A stretch of DNA of 64,000 bases from Sphingobium algorifonticola (GCF_004005485.1 NZ_RZUL01000005.1:62001-126000); one strand, 5' to 3'. Numbered from the stretch's first letter, positions 26,945 to 37,986 are shown. Notes: generated from the sequence alone by a model not told the origin. Program-made: numbers and translations.

Positions 26945-27520
26945 TTAAATGTCCCAATCGAGAATGATTTTGTCATATTCAGGGCGCGGTCGCTCCTCCA
27001 GCGGTTTGCTTGGGGTGCCGAGGAAAAGGAACCCTGCTATCCTGTCATCCGGACCGCCAAAGGCATTCCGCACGGCATCGCTGTAGGTTGCCCATCCGGT
27101 CAGCCAGCTGCCGGCAAAGCCGCTTGCATGCGCCGCATGCAGCAGGTTCATAATCGCCGCACCCGTCGAAAGCTCCTGCTCCCACAGGGGTATCTTGCTT
27201 GGCCGGGGCGTGAACAGGGCGACGACCAACGCCGGGGCCTGCCGCGCGAACTGGTGCAGCGCCTCTATTTCCAGCTTCCCGGCGTCGGGTTTCTCGTCGC
27301 GATAGGCGCGTTCCAGCAGCATTGCCAAGGCATCGCGCTGATCGTCACGCACAATGACGAACCGCCACGGTGCCAGCTTGCCGTGATCGGGCGTTCGTAT
27401 CGCCGCCTGGAGTATCGTGCGCATCTGCGCGGCATCCGGCCCGGGCGCAATCAGATCGCGCGGCTTGCCCGACCGTCGGGTTTGCAGAAGGGAAAGTGGC
27501 GAGGTGAGGTCGTTGAACAT
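26945..27520 (-). CDS. Nitroreductase-family FMN oxidoreductase (YdjA-like)
   Basis: A 191-residue flavoprotein of the nitroreductase fold. Typical marks are LLQTRRSGKPRDLIAPGP at the N-terminus (FMN phosphate contact RRS), RTPDHGKLAPWRFVIV, LSTGAAIMNLLHAAHASGFA and a C-terminal GFLFLGTP. Size and the RTPDHGKLAPWRF motif are close to YdjA, a small NAD(P)H-using subgroup with loose substrate range. I chose the ATG at 27520; 23 further codons upstream are open but do not fit the family. It lies 73 bp before the GntR gene on the same strand and may share control. Confidence 0.85.
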   Translation of the reverse strand: MFNDLTSPLSLLQTRRSGKPRDLIAPGPDAAQMRTILQAAIRTPDHGKLAPWRFVIVRDDQRDALAMLLERAYRDEKPDAGKLEIEALHQFARQAPALVVALFTPRPSKIPLWEQELSTGAAIMNLLHAAHASGFAGSWLTGWATYSDAVRNAFGGPDDRIAGFLFLGTPSKPLEERPRPEYDKIILDWDI

Positions 27521-27689
27521 GCCGCTGCAATGCGCGAAGGTGCGCCGCGGCGCAAGCTTTGGGATCAGTGGTTGGAACTTTATTCCCATAACCGGTAACT
27601 TTTTGACAGCGGCCGATTTTGCGTTAGGGTCAAGCGATCAATGCCCGCCGGTCGAGCGGGCAAATTGAATCGCAAGAGGGTCACGCCGC

Positions 27690-29243
27690 ATGGCAGCAGC
27701 ATATGAACGTCCCGAACGAGCCAAGGGCACGTTCCTTGGCCATCCGACGGGCTTGTTCGTCCTATTCTTCGCCGAAATGTGGGAACGCTTTTCCTATTAT
27801 GGCATGCGCGCGCTGCTGATTTTCTACCTCACCAAACATTTCCTGTTCGGCGATGACAAGGCCTATCTGATCTATGGGGCATATACCTCGCTCGTTTACA
27901 TCACGCCGGTCATCGGCGGCTATTTGGCGGACCGCTATCTGGGCGCGCGCAAAGCGGTGCTGTGCGGCGGTATCTTCATCGCCATCGGCCATTTCCTGAT
28001 CGCGATCACCGAAGGGCCGACCGGGCAGGACGGTTTCCACCTCAACGGCTTTTTCCTGGCGCTGGCATTCATCATCATCGGCACGGGTTTTCTGAAGGCC
28101 AACATATCGGTGATGGTCGGGCAGCTCTATCCGCGCGACGACATCCGCCGCGATCCGGCCTATTCGATTTTTTATATGGGCATCAATCTGGGCGGGATGC
28201 TTGGCCCGATCATATGCGGTATTCTCGGCGAGACGATGGGCTGGGGCTGGGGCTTCGGCGCGGCCGGCGTCGGGATGCTGCTGGGACTGGTGGTCTTCGT
28301 GCTGTGCAGGCCGACATTGCAAGGGGCCGGAGAACCGCACGAACCGCATGTCCTTGTGCAGAAATCGCCCGTTGGTATTTCGAAGGAATGGACGATTTAT
28401 CTGGCGGCGATCCTGTCTGTCGTCGGCATATGGGCAATCATCCAGTATCAGGAAGTCGTTGGCTATGCCTTGCTTGCCTTCGCATTCGCGACCGTTGCCT
28501 ATATTCTTTACCGCATATTCGCGACATTTCAGAAGGTCGATCGTGACCGCATTCTTGCGGCACTGTTCCTGATTTCCCTCAATCCGCTGTTCTGGGGTCT
28601 GTTCGAACAGGCAGGATCATCACTCAACATTTTCACTGACCGCGAAGTCGATCGCACGATTTTCGGCTGGAACGTGCCCGCCTCCGTATTCCAGTCGGTC
28701 AATTCCGCTTTCATCATCCTGCTCGCGCCGCTTTTCGCGGTCCTATGGACCTTTCTCGGGAAAAGGCGGCTCGAACCCAATACGGCGGCCAAGTTCGGGA
28801 TAGGCCTGCTGCTGATCGGTGTTGGCTTTCTGGTGCTGGTCGGTGGCGCCATGGCCGCAGGCAGTAATCTCACGCCGGTTGTTTTCATTCTCGGCATTTA
28901 CTTCTTTCACACCATGGGGGAACTTTGCTTCTCTCCGGTGGGGCTGTCGGCGATGACACGGCTCAGCGTCGGCAACATGGCCGGGCTGATGATGGGCACC
29001 TGGTTCCTGGCGACAGCCGCTGGCAATTTCGTCGCGGGCCTCATCGCCCGCGCGACCGGCGGCGAGGGTGCCGGACCGGAAAAAGTTCTGGAAGTCTACA
29101 CCCGACTTGGCTGGTTCGCGCTGGCGGTGGGTCTCGTCGTCATCATCATTTCGCCGATCATCAAACGGATGATGCACCTAGACAGTCTCGGCCAGGATTC
29201 TGCACCGGCCAGAGCCTCCACCATCAAGGGAGAAATACTGTGA
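27690..29243 (+). CDS. POT/PTR2-family proton-dependent oligopeptide transporter
   Basis: A 517-residue inner-membrane transporter with 12-14 predicted helices. The POT signature FFAEMWERFSYYGMRALLIF (about 27-46) carries the E-x-x-E-R-F proton-coupling motif, and SIFYMGINLGGMLGPIICG matches the second PTR2 signature. Members take up di- and tripeptides with protons. The start ATG has AAGAGGG upstream. The stop codon overlaps the GTG start of the amidohydrolase lipoprotein (GTGA), so import and a hydrolase are coupled. That context supports peptides or N-capped amino acids as substrate. Confidence 0.9.
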   Translation: MAAAYERPERAKGTFLGHPTGLFVLFFAEMWERFSYYGMRALLIFYLTKHFLFGDDKAYLIYGAYTSLVYITPVIGGYLADRYLGARKAVLCGGIFIAIGHFLIAITEGPTGQDGFHLNGFFLALAFIIIGTGFLKANISVMVGQLYPRDDIRRDPAYSIFYMGINLGGMLGPIICGILGETMGWGWGFGAAGVGMLLGLVVFVLCRPTLQGAGEPHEPHVLVQKSPVGISKEWTIYLAAILSVVGIWAIIQYQEVVGYALLAFAFATVAYILYRIFATFQKVDRDRILAALFLISLNPLFWGLFEQAGSSLNIFTDREVDRTIFGWNVPASVFQSVNSAFIILLAPLFAVLWTFLGKRRLEPNTAAKFGIGLLLIGVGFLVLVGGAMAAGSNLTPVVFILGIYFFHTMGELCFSPVGLSAMTRLSVGNMAGLMMGTWFLATAAGNFVAGLIARATGGEGAGPEKVLEVYTRLGWFALAVGLVVIIISPIIKRMMHLDSLGQDSAPARASTIKGEIL

Positions 29244-30643
29244 AACGCCTGTCTTGTCTGGCCTCACCCGTCGTGCTGGCGCTCGCCGCCTGCACCACGG
29301 CGGGTAGCGATGCCGCACCGAAATCGGCCAGCGCCGCATCGACGCCCGGTCCATCCACGGCACCGGAAAATCCCTATCCTTCGACATACAAGGCTTATCC
29401 GGGTGTGCCGACGGTCATCCGCAACGCCACCATTTTGGATGGCGAGGGCGGCAAGATCGAGCGCGGTGTGGTGTTTCTGTCCGGCGGCAAGATTACCGCA
29501 ATCGGGGGACCGGAGACGCCGATCCCTGCCGATGTCGCCGTGTTCGACGGCACCGGCAAATATGTGACGCCGGGCATCATCGATATCCACAGCCATCTGG
29601 GTGATTATCCTTCGCCGCAGGTGGAGGCACTGAGCGATGGCAATGAAGCGACCGGTCCCGTCACTGCGGACGTATGGGCCGAACACAGCATCTGGCCGCA
29701 GGATGCCGGTTTCGGCCGGGCGCTCGCCAACGGCGGGGTGACGGCGCTCCAGATATTGCCGGGTTCCGCCAATCTGTTCGGCGGGCGCGGCGTCAGCCTC
29801 AAGAATGTGCCCGCACGCACACAGCAGGGCATGAAGTTCCCCGGTGCCCCCTACAGCCTCAAGATGGCCTGCGGGGAAAATCCCAAGCGCGTCTATGGCC
29901 GCAAGGGCCGTCAGCCCAGCACTCGCATGGGCAACATGGCCGTCGATCGCCAGACGTGGATCAGGGCGCGCGACTATCAGAAGAAACGCGCCGCCAACAA
30001 GGAACAGATGCGTGACCTGTCGATGGAAACGTTGGCCGATGTGCTGGAAGGCAAGATCCTGGTGCAGAACCACTGCTACCGGGCGGACGAAATGGCCAAT
30101 GTCATCGATATGAGCAAGGAGTTCGGCTACAAGGTGACGACATTCCACCATGCCGTGGAAAGCTACAAAATCGCCGATCTGCTGAAGGATAACGGCATAT
30201 GTTCGGCTATGTGGGCCGACTGGTACGGCTTCAAGATGGAAAGCTATGACGGCATCCGTGAGAATATCGCGCTTGTCCACAATGCGGGGGCCTGCGCCAT
30301 CGTCCACAGCGACGATGAAAACGGCATTCAGCGGCTGAACCAGGAAGCGGCAAAGGCCATTGCCGCCGGCAAGCGGATGGGCATCACCGTGCCGGAAGAA
30401 ATCGCGTGGACGTGGCTCAGCTACAATCCCGCCAAGGCGATGGGCATCGCGGACCAGACCGGCAGCCTGAAGGTCGGCAAGATGGCGGACGTCGTGTTGT
30501 GGAACGGCAATCCGTTCAGCATCTACACTCGCCCGGAACGCGTCTGGATCGACGGGGCGCTGATGTATGATGCCAACGATCCCAAGCGTCGCCCGGTGAG
30601 CGACTTTGAACTGGGCCAGATCGGTGCGGGAGACACGAAATGA
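29240..30643 (+). CDS. Amidohydrolase-superfamily lipoprotein
   Basis: A 467-residue secreted hydrolase. It has a signal peptide with lipobox ALAAC (Cys18), a Ser/Pro/Ala linker, then an amidohydrolase barrel: YVTPGIIDIHSHLGD with metal ligands His117 and His119, HCYRADEM, TTFHHAVESYKIADL and a C-terminal SLKVGKMADVVLWNGNPF. The HxH and later histidines are intact, so it should be an active zinc enzyme anchored in the periplasm. Relatives include imidazolonepropionase-like and Xaa-Arg/Lys dipeptidase-type enzymes; the substrate is unknown. GTG start coupled to the peptide transporter stop; its own stop overlaps the next gene by four bases. Confidence 0.85.
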   Translation: MKRLSCLASPVVLALAACTTAGSDAAPKSASAASTPGPSTAPENPYPSTYKAYPGVPTVIRNATILDGEGGKIERGVVFLSGGKITAIGGPETPIPADVAVFDGTGKYVTPGIIDIHSHLGDYPSPQVEALSDGNEATGPVTADVWAEHSIWPQDAGFGRALANGGVTALQILPGSANLFGGRGVSLKNVPARTQQGMKFPGAPYSLKMACGENPKRVYGRKGRQPSTRMGNMAVDRQTWIRARDYQKKRAANKEQMRDLSMETLADVLEGKILVQNHCYRADEMANVIDMSKEFGYKVTTFHHAVESYKIADLLKDNGICSAMWADWYGFKMESYDGIRENIALVHNAGACAIVHSDDENGIQRLNQEAAKAIAAGKRMGITVPEEIAWTWLSYNPAKAMGIADQTGSLKVGKMADVVLWNGNPFSIYTRPERVWIDGALMYDANDPKRRPVSDFELGQIGAGDTK

Positions 30644-31959
30644 CACAGCGCAAGAAATGGGCAGCACGGGCAGGCGCAGCGGCGCTGTCTCTGCTCGTGA
30701 CGTCTGCGATGGCGCAGACGATTGCGATTACCGGGGGCATGGTCGCCATCGGTGACGGATCGGAGCCGATCGAGAATGGCACGGTCGTGATCGTGAATGG
30801 CAAGGTGATGGCGGCGGGGGCCAATGTCGCCATTCCCCCGGGCGCGCAGCGGATCGATGCGACGGGCCAGTGGGTGACGCCGGGTATCATGTCGGGCTTT
30901 TCGCGTGTCGGGCTGGTCGAGGTGGGTGCGGTAGACCCGACCAATGACAGCGAGGCGCCCGACTCCCCTTTTTCAGCGGCGCTGGATGTTTCGACGGCCA
31001 TCAATCCGCTGGTCAATCCGATCGCGATCAATCGCAGCAGCGGCATCACCCGTGCCGTCGTTGCGCCCGCGGCAAGCAAAAGCATCTTCGCCGGCCAGGG
31101 TGCGATCATCGATCTGGGGGCGGATGCCGATGCCGTGACGGTGCCGCGTGCGTTTCAGATGGTCGAGATGGGCGAGAAAGGTGCAGGCAATGCGGGCGGA
31201 AGCCGCCCCGCGGCGCACCTGATGTTCCGCGAACTTCTGGCTGAGGCGCAGGATTACGCACGCAATCCGGCGGGCTATGACGGGCGGTCGAAGGACAATC
31301 TGCTGCTGCGTGCCGATGCGCGGGCGCTTGTGCCGGTGGTGCAGGGCAAGATGCCCTTGCTCGTCCATGTCGAGAGCGGGACGGATATTCTGAGTGTCAT
31401 CGCACTGCGCAAGGACTTTCCGGCGCTGCGGATCGTACTGGTCGGCGCGGCCGAAGGCTGGCGGGTAGCGCGGGAGATTGCAGCGGCGAAGATTCCCGTC
31501 ATTGCCGGTGGTCTCACCGATCTTCCGGCTAGCTTCGAGATGCTGGCGGCGACGCAGTCCAATGTGGGGCGTATGGTCGAGGCAGGCGTTCTTGTCGCCA
31601 TCGGCCTTACCGACCGGGACGAAGCCTTTCAGTTGCGTCATGCGATGCAGCAGGCAGGGAATATGGTCGCGTTGCAGAAGGTGCCGGGTGCCAAGGGGCT
31701 GAGCTGGGGACAGGCGCTGCGTACCATCAGCGCCGCACCAGCCGAGGCTATGGGTCTCGGCGACCGTATGGGATCGCTGCGTCCCGGCCGCGTGGGCGAC
31801 GTCGTGATCTGGGACGGCGATCCGCTTGAGCTGATGTCGGCACCGGTCGCGGTGTTCATCGACGGCAAGCAGCAGCCGCTCGACAATCGCCAGACCAAGC
31901 TGCGCGATCGTTATGCAACGCCGGGCGAAGGCGCATTGCCGAAAGCCTATGAGTTCTAA
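30640..31959 (+). CDS. Exported amidohydrolase-like protein lacking the HxH metal motif
   Basis: A 439-residue protein with a cleavable signal peptide (ALSLLVTSAMAQ). It shares the amidohydrolase outline of its upstream neighbour: an N-terminal beta-sandwich (GGMVAIGDGSEPIENGTVVI), QWVTPGIM, and a C-terminal LRPGRVGDVVIWDGDPLEL. At the first metal site, however, it reads PGIMSGFSRVGLVEVG: Phe87 and Arg89 stand where His-x-His should be. Other barrel histidines are also sparse (PLLVHVESGTDIL remains). It is therefore likely non-catalytic or uses another mechanism. Coupling by ATGA to the intact lipoprotein suggests a heteromeric partner. A strong palindrome follows the stop. Confidence 0.78.
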   Translation: MTQRKKWAARAGAAALSLLVTSAMAQTIAITGGMVAIGDGSEPIENGTVVIVNGKVMAAGANVAIPPGAQRIDATGQWVTPGIMSGFSRVGLVEVGAVDPTNDSEAPDSPFSAALDVSTAINPLVNPIAINRSSGITRAVVAPAASKSIFAGQGAIIDLGADADAVTVPRAFQMVEMGEKGAGNAGGSRPAAHLMFRELLAEAQDYARNPAGYDGRSKDNLLLRADARALVPVVQGKMPLLVHVESGTDILSVIALRKDFPALRIVLVGAAEGWRVAREIAAAKIPVIAGGLTDLPASFEMLAATQSNVGRMVEAGVLVAIGLTDRDEAFQLRHAMQQAGNMVALQKVPGAKGLSWGQALRTISAAPAEAMGLGDRMGSLRPGRVGDVVIWDGDPLELMSAPVAVFIDGKQQPLDNRQTKLRDRYATPGEGALPKAYEF

Positions 31960-31967
31960 ACGGATTG

Positions 31968-32009
31968 AGCGCCACCGTTATTCCGGCATCGCCGGGAAAC
32001 GGTGGCGCT
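31968..32009. terminator. Perfect 12-bp inverted repeat between convergent genes
   Basis: AGCGCCACCGTT (31968-31979) and AACGGTGGCGCT (31998-32009) pair perfectly, and the loop contains a second stem CCGGC/GCCGG. It lies between the amidohydrolase stop and the convergent symporter stop, where a bidirectional terminator is expected. There is no strong T-run, so it may work as a stabilising hairpin or with Rho. Confidence 0.6.
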
Positions 32010-32015
32010 GAAACG

Positions 32016-33389
32016 TTATGACGTTCGCACTCGCCGCCAGTAATCCCTGACATCCTGCCGTAATTCCCCGGCACATAGATACAGTGCGATCACATTGGGA
32101 ATGGCCATCAGGAAAAAGCTGCAATCGACGATGCTGATGACTCGGCCGAGGTCGATGACGGCGGCGGGCGGCAGGGCGACGATGTACAATATCTTGTAGG
32201 TCATCTGCGTAGCGGGCTTGTGGCCGAACAGATAACCCCAGGCCTGCAAACCATAAAATCCCCAGGCGACCAGCGTGGAATAGGCGAACAGCACGACGGC
32301 GATCGCCAGTACATAGGGAAACCATCCCGCAACGCCGGCAAATGCCGCAGTGGTGATCGCAATCCCTTCCAGCCCGCCGTTCCATGTACCCGCCACCACC
32401 AGCGCAAGGCCGCCCAGCGCGCAGACGATCATCGTGCCGAGCAACGGTTCGAGCAGGGCGACCATGCCTTCGGACACCGGTTCGTCGGTGCGCGCCAAGC
32501 TGTGCGCCATCACCGCGGACCCGACGCCTGCCTCGCTGGCGAACACCGCGCGGCGCATCCCGGCAACGAACGCGCCGACTGCGCCGCCCGCCGCCGCCGT
32601 GCCGTTCCACGCGCCGTCCCAGATCTGCGCCAACGCGCCGGGAATGGCGGATGCGTTGAAGGCAAGGATCGCCAGTACGCCCAGCAGATAGACCGCTACC
32701 TTGAGCGGTGTCAGCCTGCTGGCGACACGCCCCAGCCATGCCGCACCGCCCAGCGTCACCAGCGACACCGCCAGCGCCAGGGCGATACCGTAAGCCCAGC
32801 CGTTGTCGAACCCGGTGACGGCGGAAACGGCGGCATAGCTCTGGTTCACCTGCACCATGGGAATTGCGCCGAACAGCGCGAAAAAGGCGTAGAGCGCACC
32901 GATCGCAAAGCCCATGCGGGGCCAGCCGCGGCGCGTCAGCACGGCTTTCAGCACATACATCGGCCCGCCATGCGCGTGCCCGCGTTCATCCAGCACCCGA
33001 TATTTGAGACCCAGGGTCACTTCGGCCATCTTCACGGTCATCGCGAACCAGCCGATGACGAACATCCAGAATATCGCCCCTGGGCCGCCCATCGTCAGCG
33101 CGACCGCGACGCCAGCGATGTTGCCCAGCCCGATCGTGCCCGCCAGCGCCGTGGTGAGCGCGGCAAACTGGCTGACGTCGCCTTTCGCCTCGCCTTCGCG
33201 CGGCTGGTTGCGCAGCACGCTGATGGCGTGACCGACTGCCCGCAGGTTGGGGAAACCCAGCCAGACCGTGAAAAACACCATCGGTACTGCGAGGTAGAGC
33301 ACGATCAGCTCGATCGAGACACCCAGCATCGGCACCTTGAAGAACACGGCGGCGGACAGCGCATCGACAGCGCGATTGAACGATTCCAT
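32016..33389 (-). CDS. Alanine/glycine:cation symporter (AGCS family)
   Basis: A 457-residue transporter with about 11 helices. It fits the AGCS family (AlsT/DagA): TTALAGTIGLGNIAGVAVAL with the conserved GxxGxGNIxG turn, GGPGAIFWMFVIGWFAMTVK, and RAVFASEAGVGSAVMAHSLA. Members take up alanine or glycine with sodium or protons. It converges on the peptide transporter/amidohydrolase cluster, whose products would be free amino acids, so it may complete a peptide salvage path. It is divergent from glmM, about 90 bp away. Confidence 0.9.
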   Translation of the reverse strand: MESFNRAVDALSAAVFFKVPMLGVSIELIVLYLAVPMVFFTVWLGFPNLRAVGHAISVLRNQPREGEAKGDVSQFAALTTALAGTIGLGNIAGVAVALTMGGPGAIFWMFVIGWFAMTVKMAEVTLGLKYRVLDERGHAHGGPMYVLKAVLTRRGWPRMGFAIGALYAFFALFGAIPMVQVNQSYAAVSAVTGFDNGWAYGIALALAVSLVTLGGAAWLGRVASRLTPLKVAVYLLGVLAILAFNASAIPGALAQIWDGAWNGTAAAGGAVGAFVAGMRRAVFASEAGVGSAVMAHSLARTDEPVSEGMVALLEPLLGTMIVCALGGLALVVAGTWNGGLEGIAITTAAFAGVAGWFPYVLAIAVVLFAYSTLVAWGFYGLQAWGYLFGHKPATQMTYKILYIVALPPAAVIDLGRVISIVDCSFFLMAIPNVIALYLCAGELRQDVRDYWRRVRTS

Positions 33390-33478
33390 GGCCTCTGCAT
33401 GGCGGGCAGGTGGTAGATTGTCGATGGGATTTCGCTATAGCGATTTCTGAACTGCTAAGGTGAGCGAGTGGACCGGGA

Positions 33479-34819
33479 ATGAGCAGAACCTATTTCGGCA
33501 CGGATGGCATTCGGGGCCGGACGAACATCTGGCCGATGACGCCCGATCTGGCGATGAAGGTCGGCATGGCGGCGGGTACGCATTTCCTGCGCGGCAAGCA
33601 TCGGCATCGTGTGGTGATCGGCAAGGATACGCGCCTTTCCGGCTATATGGTGGAAAATGCCTTGGTCGCCGGTTTCACAGCAGTCGGGATGGACGTGGTG
33701 CAGTTCGGGCCGATCCCGACACCGGCGGTCGCGATGCTGGCCCATTCGATGCGCGCCGATCTGGGCGTCATGATCTCGGCCAGCCACAATCCCTATTTCG
33801 ATAATGGCATCAAATTGTTTGGGCCGGATGGATATAAGCTATCCGATGAGGATGAACTGAAGATCGAGGCGCTGCTCGGAGACGAGATTGCGTTGGCGGC
33901 ATCCGCTGATATCGGGCGCGCCCGCAGGGTGGAGGATGCCCGCGGCCGCTATATCCACGCCGTCAAGTCGAGCTTCCCGCCCGAGCTGCGGCTCGACGGC
34001 CTGCGGATCGTCGTCGATTGTGCCAATGGTGCCGCTTATCAGGTCGCGCCATCCGCGCTGTGGGAACTGGGTGCCGAAGTCATAGCCGTTGGCGTCACGC
34101 CCAATGGCACCAACATCAACGATGGCTGCGGATCGACCGCGCCCTTGCTGTTGCAGGAAACGGTCCTGAGCGCAGGCGCCGACATCGGCATCGCACTGGA
34201 CGGCGACGCCGATCGCCTCATCATCGTCGACGAACAGGGGCAGATCGTCGATGGCGACCAGATCATGGCGCTGATCGCGGCGAACTGGGCGCGCGACGGT
34301 ATGCTACGGGGCGGCGGGCTGGTGGCGACGGTCATGTCCAATCTGGGGCTGGAACGTTTTCTGGCCGGCCGTGGCATTGCGCTCGAACGCACCCGAGTTG
34401 GCGACCGTTACGTGCTGGAGCGGATGCGCGAAGGCGGCTTCAATGTCGGCGGCGAACAGTCAGGCCACATGATCCTGTCGGATTATGCGACGACGGGCGA
34501 TGGCACGATCGCCGCCTTGCAGGTGCTGGCCGCACTGGTGCGCAGCGGCAAGCCTGCCAGTGAGGTACTGCATCAGTTCGATCCTGTGCCGCAACTGCTC
34601 AAAAATGTCCGCTTCTCGGGGGGCAAGCCCCTTGAGCATCAGGACGTGCAGCGGACGATCGCACAGGCAGAAGCGGAACTGAACGGAACGGGTCGCCTCG
34701 TCATCCGCCCGTCCGGTACGGAACCGGTCATCCGCGTTATGGCGGAGGGCGACAACGAGACGCAGGTGCGCGATGTGGTCGATCGTATCTGTGCGGCGGT
34801 GGAAAAGGTGGCGGCGTGA
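33479..34819 (+). CDS. glmM: Phosphoglucosamine mutase
   Basis: GlmM, 446 residues, converts glucosamine-6-phosphate to glucosamine-1-phosphate for peptidoglycan and lipopolysaccharide precursors. The N-terminus [12 protein letters not shown], the active serine loop [15 protein letters not shown] (Ser102), the metal loop [16 protein letters not shown], the sugar-binding [10 protein letters not shown] and the phosphate-binding [16 protein letters not shown] are all present. Length and motif order are normal. A dispersed palindrome follows at 34834-34929. Confidence 0.96.
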   Translation: MSRTYFGTDGIRGRTNIWPMTPDLAMKVGMAAGTHFLRGKHRHRVVIGKDTRLSGYMVENALVAGFTAVGMDVVQFGPIPTPAVAMLAHSMRADLGVMISASHNPYFDNGIKLFGPDGYKLSDEDELKIEALLGDEIALAASADIGRARRVEDARGRYIHAVKSSFPPELRLDGLRIVVDCANGAAYQVAPSALWELGAEVIAVGVTPNGTNINDGCGSTAPLLLQETVLSAGADIGIALDGDADRLIIVDEQGQIVDGDQIMALIAANWARDGMLRGGGLVATVMSNLGLERFLAGRGIALERTRVGDRYVLERMREGGFNVGGEQSGHMILSDYATTGDGTIAALQVLAALVRSGKPASEVLHQFDPVPQLLKNVRFSGGKPLEHQDVQRTIAQAEAELNGTGRLVIRPSGTEPVIRVMAEGDNETQVRDVVDRICAAVEKVAA

Positions 34820-34833
34820 GCAAACACCATTTT

Positions 34834-34929
34834 CCGTTCGCCCTGAGCTTGTCGAAGGGCCGACCTGAACGCAGGGAAGGCACTTCGCCATGCTCAGTTT
34901 GGCCCTTCGACTTCGCTGAGGGCGAACGG
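34834..34929. repeat. Sphingomonad-type dispersed palindromic repeat
   Basis: The left arm CCGTTCGCCCTGAGCTTGTC plus GAAGGGC (34834-34860) is mirrored by GCCCTTCGACTTCGCTGAGG plus GCGAACGG (34902-34929), with a 41-base middle. The arms differ only around the TT/TCG centre. I recall arms of this sequence as common intergenic repeats in sphingomonad genomes. It lies between glmM and the DUF1272 gene. Confidence 0.7.
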
Positions 34930-34945
34930 TCCTCGTGCAAACCCC

Positions 34946-35170
34946 ATGCTTGAAATGCGCCCTGACTGCGAACGCTGCGGCGTCGATCTGCCCGCCGATG
35001 CGCCGGGCGCATTCATCTGCTCGTTCGAATGCACATGGTGCGCGCCTTGCGCGGAGGCGCTGGACGATCGCTGTCCGAACTGCGGCGGCGAACTGATGGA
35101 TCGGCCGACCCGCACCGGCACTGCACTTGTTGATAATCCCGCTTCGACAAAGCGGCTGTACAAGGGGTGA
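34946..35170 (+). CDS. DUF1272 family Cys-rich small protein
   Basis: A 74-residue protein with eight cysteines in pairs: CERCGVDL, FICSFECTWCAPCAE and CPNCGGEL. The spacing matches DUF1272, a probable zinc-binding treble-clef fold of unknown role. The C-terminal [11 protein letters not shown] is also typical. The ATG at 34946 is chosen; a second in-frame ATG follows three codons later. The stop overlaps the GTG start of thiD (GTGA), so the two are translated together, although no link between DUF1272 and thiamine is known to me. Confidence 0.85.
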   Translation: MLEMRPDCERCGVDLPADAPGAFICSFECTWCAPCAEALDDRCPNCGGELMDRPTRTGTALVDNPASTKRLYKG

Positions 35171-36054
35171 AGCCGCCACGCATCCTGATCATTGCCGGGT
35201 CGGACAGCGGCGGCGGCGCGGGTATTCAGGCCGACATCAAGACCGTCACGATGCTTGGCGGCCATGCGATGACGGCGATCACCGCGATCACTGCGCAGAA
35301 CAGTATCGGCGTGCAGGATGTCCACCCGGTGCCGGTCGATATGGTGATTGCCCAGATCGACAGCATACTTGCGGACTTCAGCGCGAGCGCGATCAAGATC
35401 GGCATGATCGGCTCCGCGCCGATTGCCCATGCCGTCGCCGACCGGTTGCAGGACGTCCGCGATATCCCGATTGTGTTCGATCCGGTCATGGTGGCGACCA
35501 GCGGTGCCCGCCTGGCCGATATCGCGACGGTCGCCGCCTTTGAACGGCTGATGGCGATGGCGCGGCTGATTACACCGAATGTGCCCGAACTGGCGCTGCT
35601 GACCGGCCCGGATATCGCCGATGTCGACGGTCTGGAGCAGGCAGGGCACATGCTTGCCCGCCGATATGGCTGCGCGGTCCTTGCAAAGGGCGGGCATCTG
35701 CCCGATCAGCCGCAGGACGACGCGCCGATTGTCCATGATCTGCTGATCCGCGCGTCGGGCGTTTCGGAATATCGGATGCCACGGATCGCAACGCGGCACA
35801 GCCATGGCACCGGCTGCACCCTTGCCAGCGCGATCGCGACCGGCATAGGACGTGGTCTTCGGCTGGAGGACGCCGTCGATCGTGCCGAAGCCTTTGTCGC
35901 GGGGGCGCTTTTCAACGCGCCGGGCTTTGGCAAGGGCCATGGGCCGATGGGGCATGCCATGGGCACGACGCCCTTTTATCATACGCTTGCCGCCGTAAAT
36001 GGGCAGGGCAAGGATGCCACGGCGCTGGCCGCGCAATGGGGCGACCGTGCCTGA
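35167..36054 (+). CDS. thiD: Hydroxymethylpyrimidine/phosphomethylpyrimidine kinase
   Basis: ThiD, 295 residues, phosphorylates HMP and HMP-phosphate in thiamine synthesis. It shows [20 protein letters not shown] (4-23), the [11 protein letters not shown] segment, [26 protein letters not shown] and the anion-hole motif [15 protein letters not shown] with the catalytic Cys/Gly region. It is somewhat longer than the usual 265 or so residues because of a C-terminal extension ([14 protein letters not shown] onward). The start is GTG, overlapping the DUF1272 stop. No TPP riboswitch fits upstream, because the gene has no leader of its own. Confidence 0.93.
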   Translation: MKPPRILIIAGSDSGGGAGIQADIKTVTMLGGHAMTAITAITAQNSIGVQDVHPVPVDMVIAQIDSILADFSASAIKIGMIGSAPIAHAVADRLQDVRDIPIVFDPVMVATSGARLADIATVAAFERLMAMARLITPNVPELALLTGPDIADVDGLEQAGHMLARRYGCAVLAKGGHLPDQPQDDAPIVHDLLIRASGVSEYRMPRIATRHSHGTGCTLASAIATGIGRGLRLEDAVDRAEAFVAGALFNAPGFGKGHGPMGHAMGTTPFYHTLAAVNGQGKDATALAAQWGDRA

Positions 36055-36643
36055 TTACAGCTTCGAGCGGCTGCATGACGGGCCGGTGGCGGGGGTGGAC
36101 GAGGCGGGCCGCGGGCCTCTCGCCGGGCCAGTGGTCGCTGCTGCGGTCATCCTCGATCCCGACGCCATTCCCGACGGCCTTGACGACAGCAAGAAACTCT
36201 CGGCGGGCAAGCGCGCGGCGCTGGACATCATGATCCGTGAAAAGGCCGTCGGCTTTGGTGTCGGGATGGCGAGCGTGGCGGAAATCGACAGCCTCAATAT
36301 TCTGTGGGCAACGATGCTCGCCATGACACGCGCCGTGGAGGCGCTGGCGCTGGATGTCGCGCATGTGCTGGTGGACGGAAACCGATGCCCGCAATGGCGC
36401 TGGGCGTCCACCGCTGTAGTGGGCGGCGATGCGCGCTGCGTTTCGATTGCAGCTGCCTCGATCCTTGCCAAGGAAGCGCGGGACCGGATCATGCTCGAGG
36501 CGGCCGTCCGGCACCCCCATTATGGCTGGGATCGCAACAAGGGCTATGGCAGCGCCCTGCATCTCGCTGCCTTGCGCGAACATGGACCGACGCCGCTTCA
36601 TCGGCGCAGTTTCGCACCCGTCGCCCAGATGCTGCTGGTCTGA
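36047..36643 (+). CDS. rnhB: Ribonuclease HII
   Basis: RNase HII, 198 residues, removes ribonucleotides and RNA primers from RNA:DNA hybrids. Catalytic residues sit in [16 protein letters not shown] (Asp-Glu pair), [19 protein letters not shown] and [15 protein letters not shown]. The start is the GTG at 36047, inside the end of thiD; it gives the normal length [14 protein letters not shown] longer in-frame extension would lie wholly within thiD and has no family counterpart. It is the last gene before the ccrM promoter region. Confidence 0.93.
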   Translation: MPDYSFERLHDGPVAGVDEAGRGPLAGPVVAAAVILDPDAIPDGLDDSKKLSAGKRAALDIMIREKAVGFGVGMASVAEIDSLNILWATMLAMTRAVEALALDVAHVLVDGNRCPQWRWASTAVVGGDARCVSIAAASILAKEARDRIMLEAAVRHPHYGWDRNKGYGSALHLAALREHGPTPLHRRSFAPVAQMLLV

Positions 36644-36672
36644 CCCTAGAAAAATCATTTCGCACGACAATC

Positions 36673-37986
<1,314 letters not shown>

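Noticed and set aside
29264..30667. A 467-codon minus-strand frame opposite the amidohydrolase lipoprotein.
   Set aside because: The plus strand has signal peptide, lipobox and HxH motif; the minus frame is His/Arg-rich noise.
32220..33416. A 398-codon plus-strand frame opposite the Ala/Gly symporter.
   Set aside because: The symporter frame has all AGCS motifs; the opposite frame is rich in Arg, Gln and His without any family feature.
34820..35166. Possible TPP riboswitch for thiD.
   Set aside because: thiD starts within the DUF1272 stop codon, leaving no leader, and the upstream gap is filled by a dispersed palindrome.
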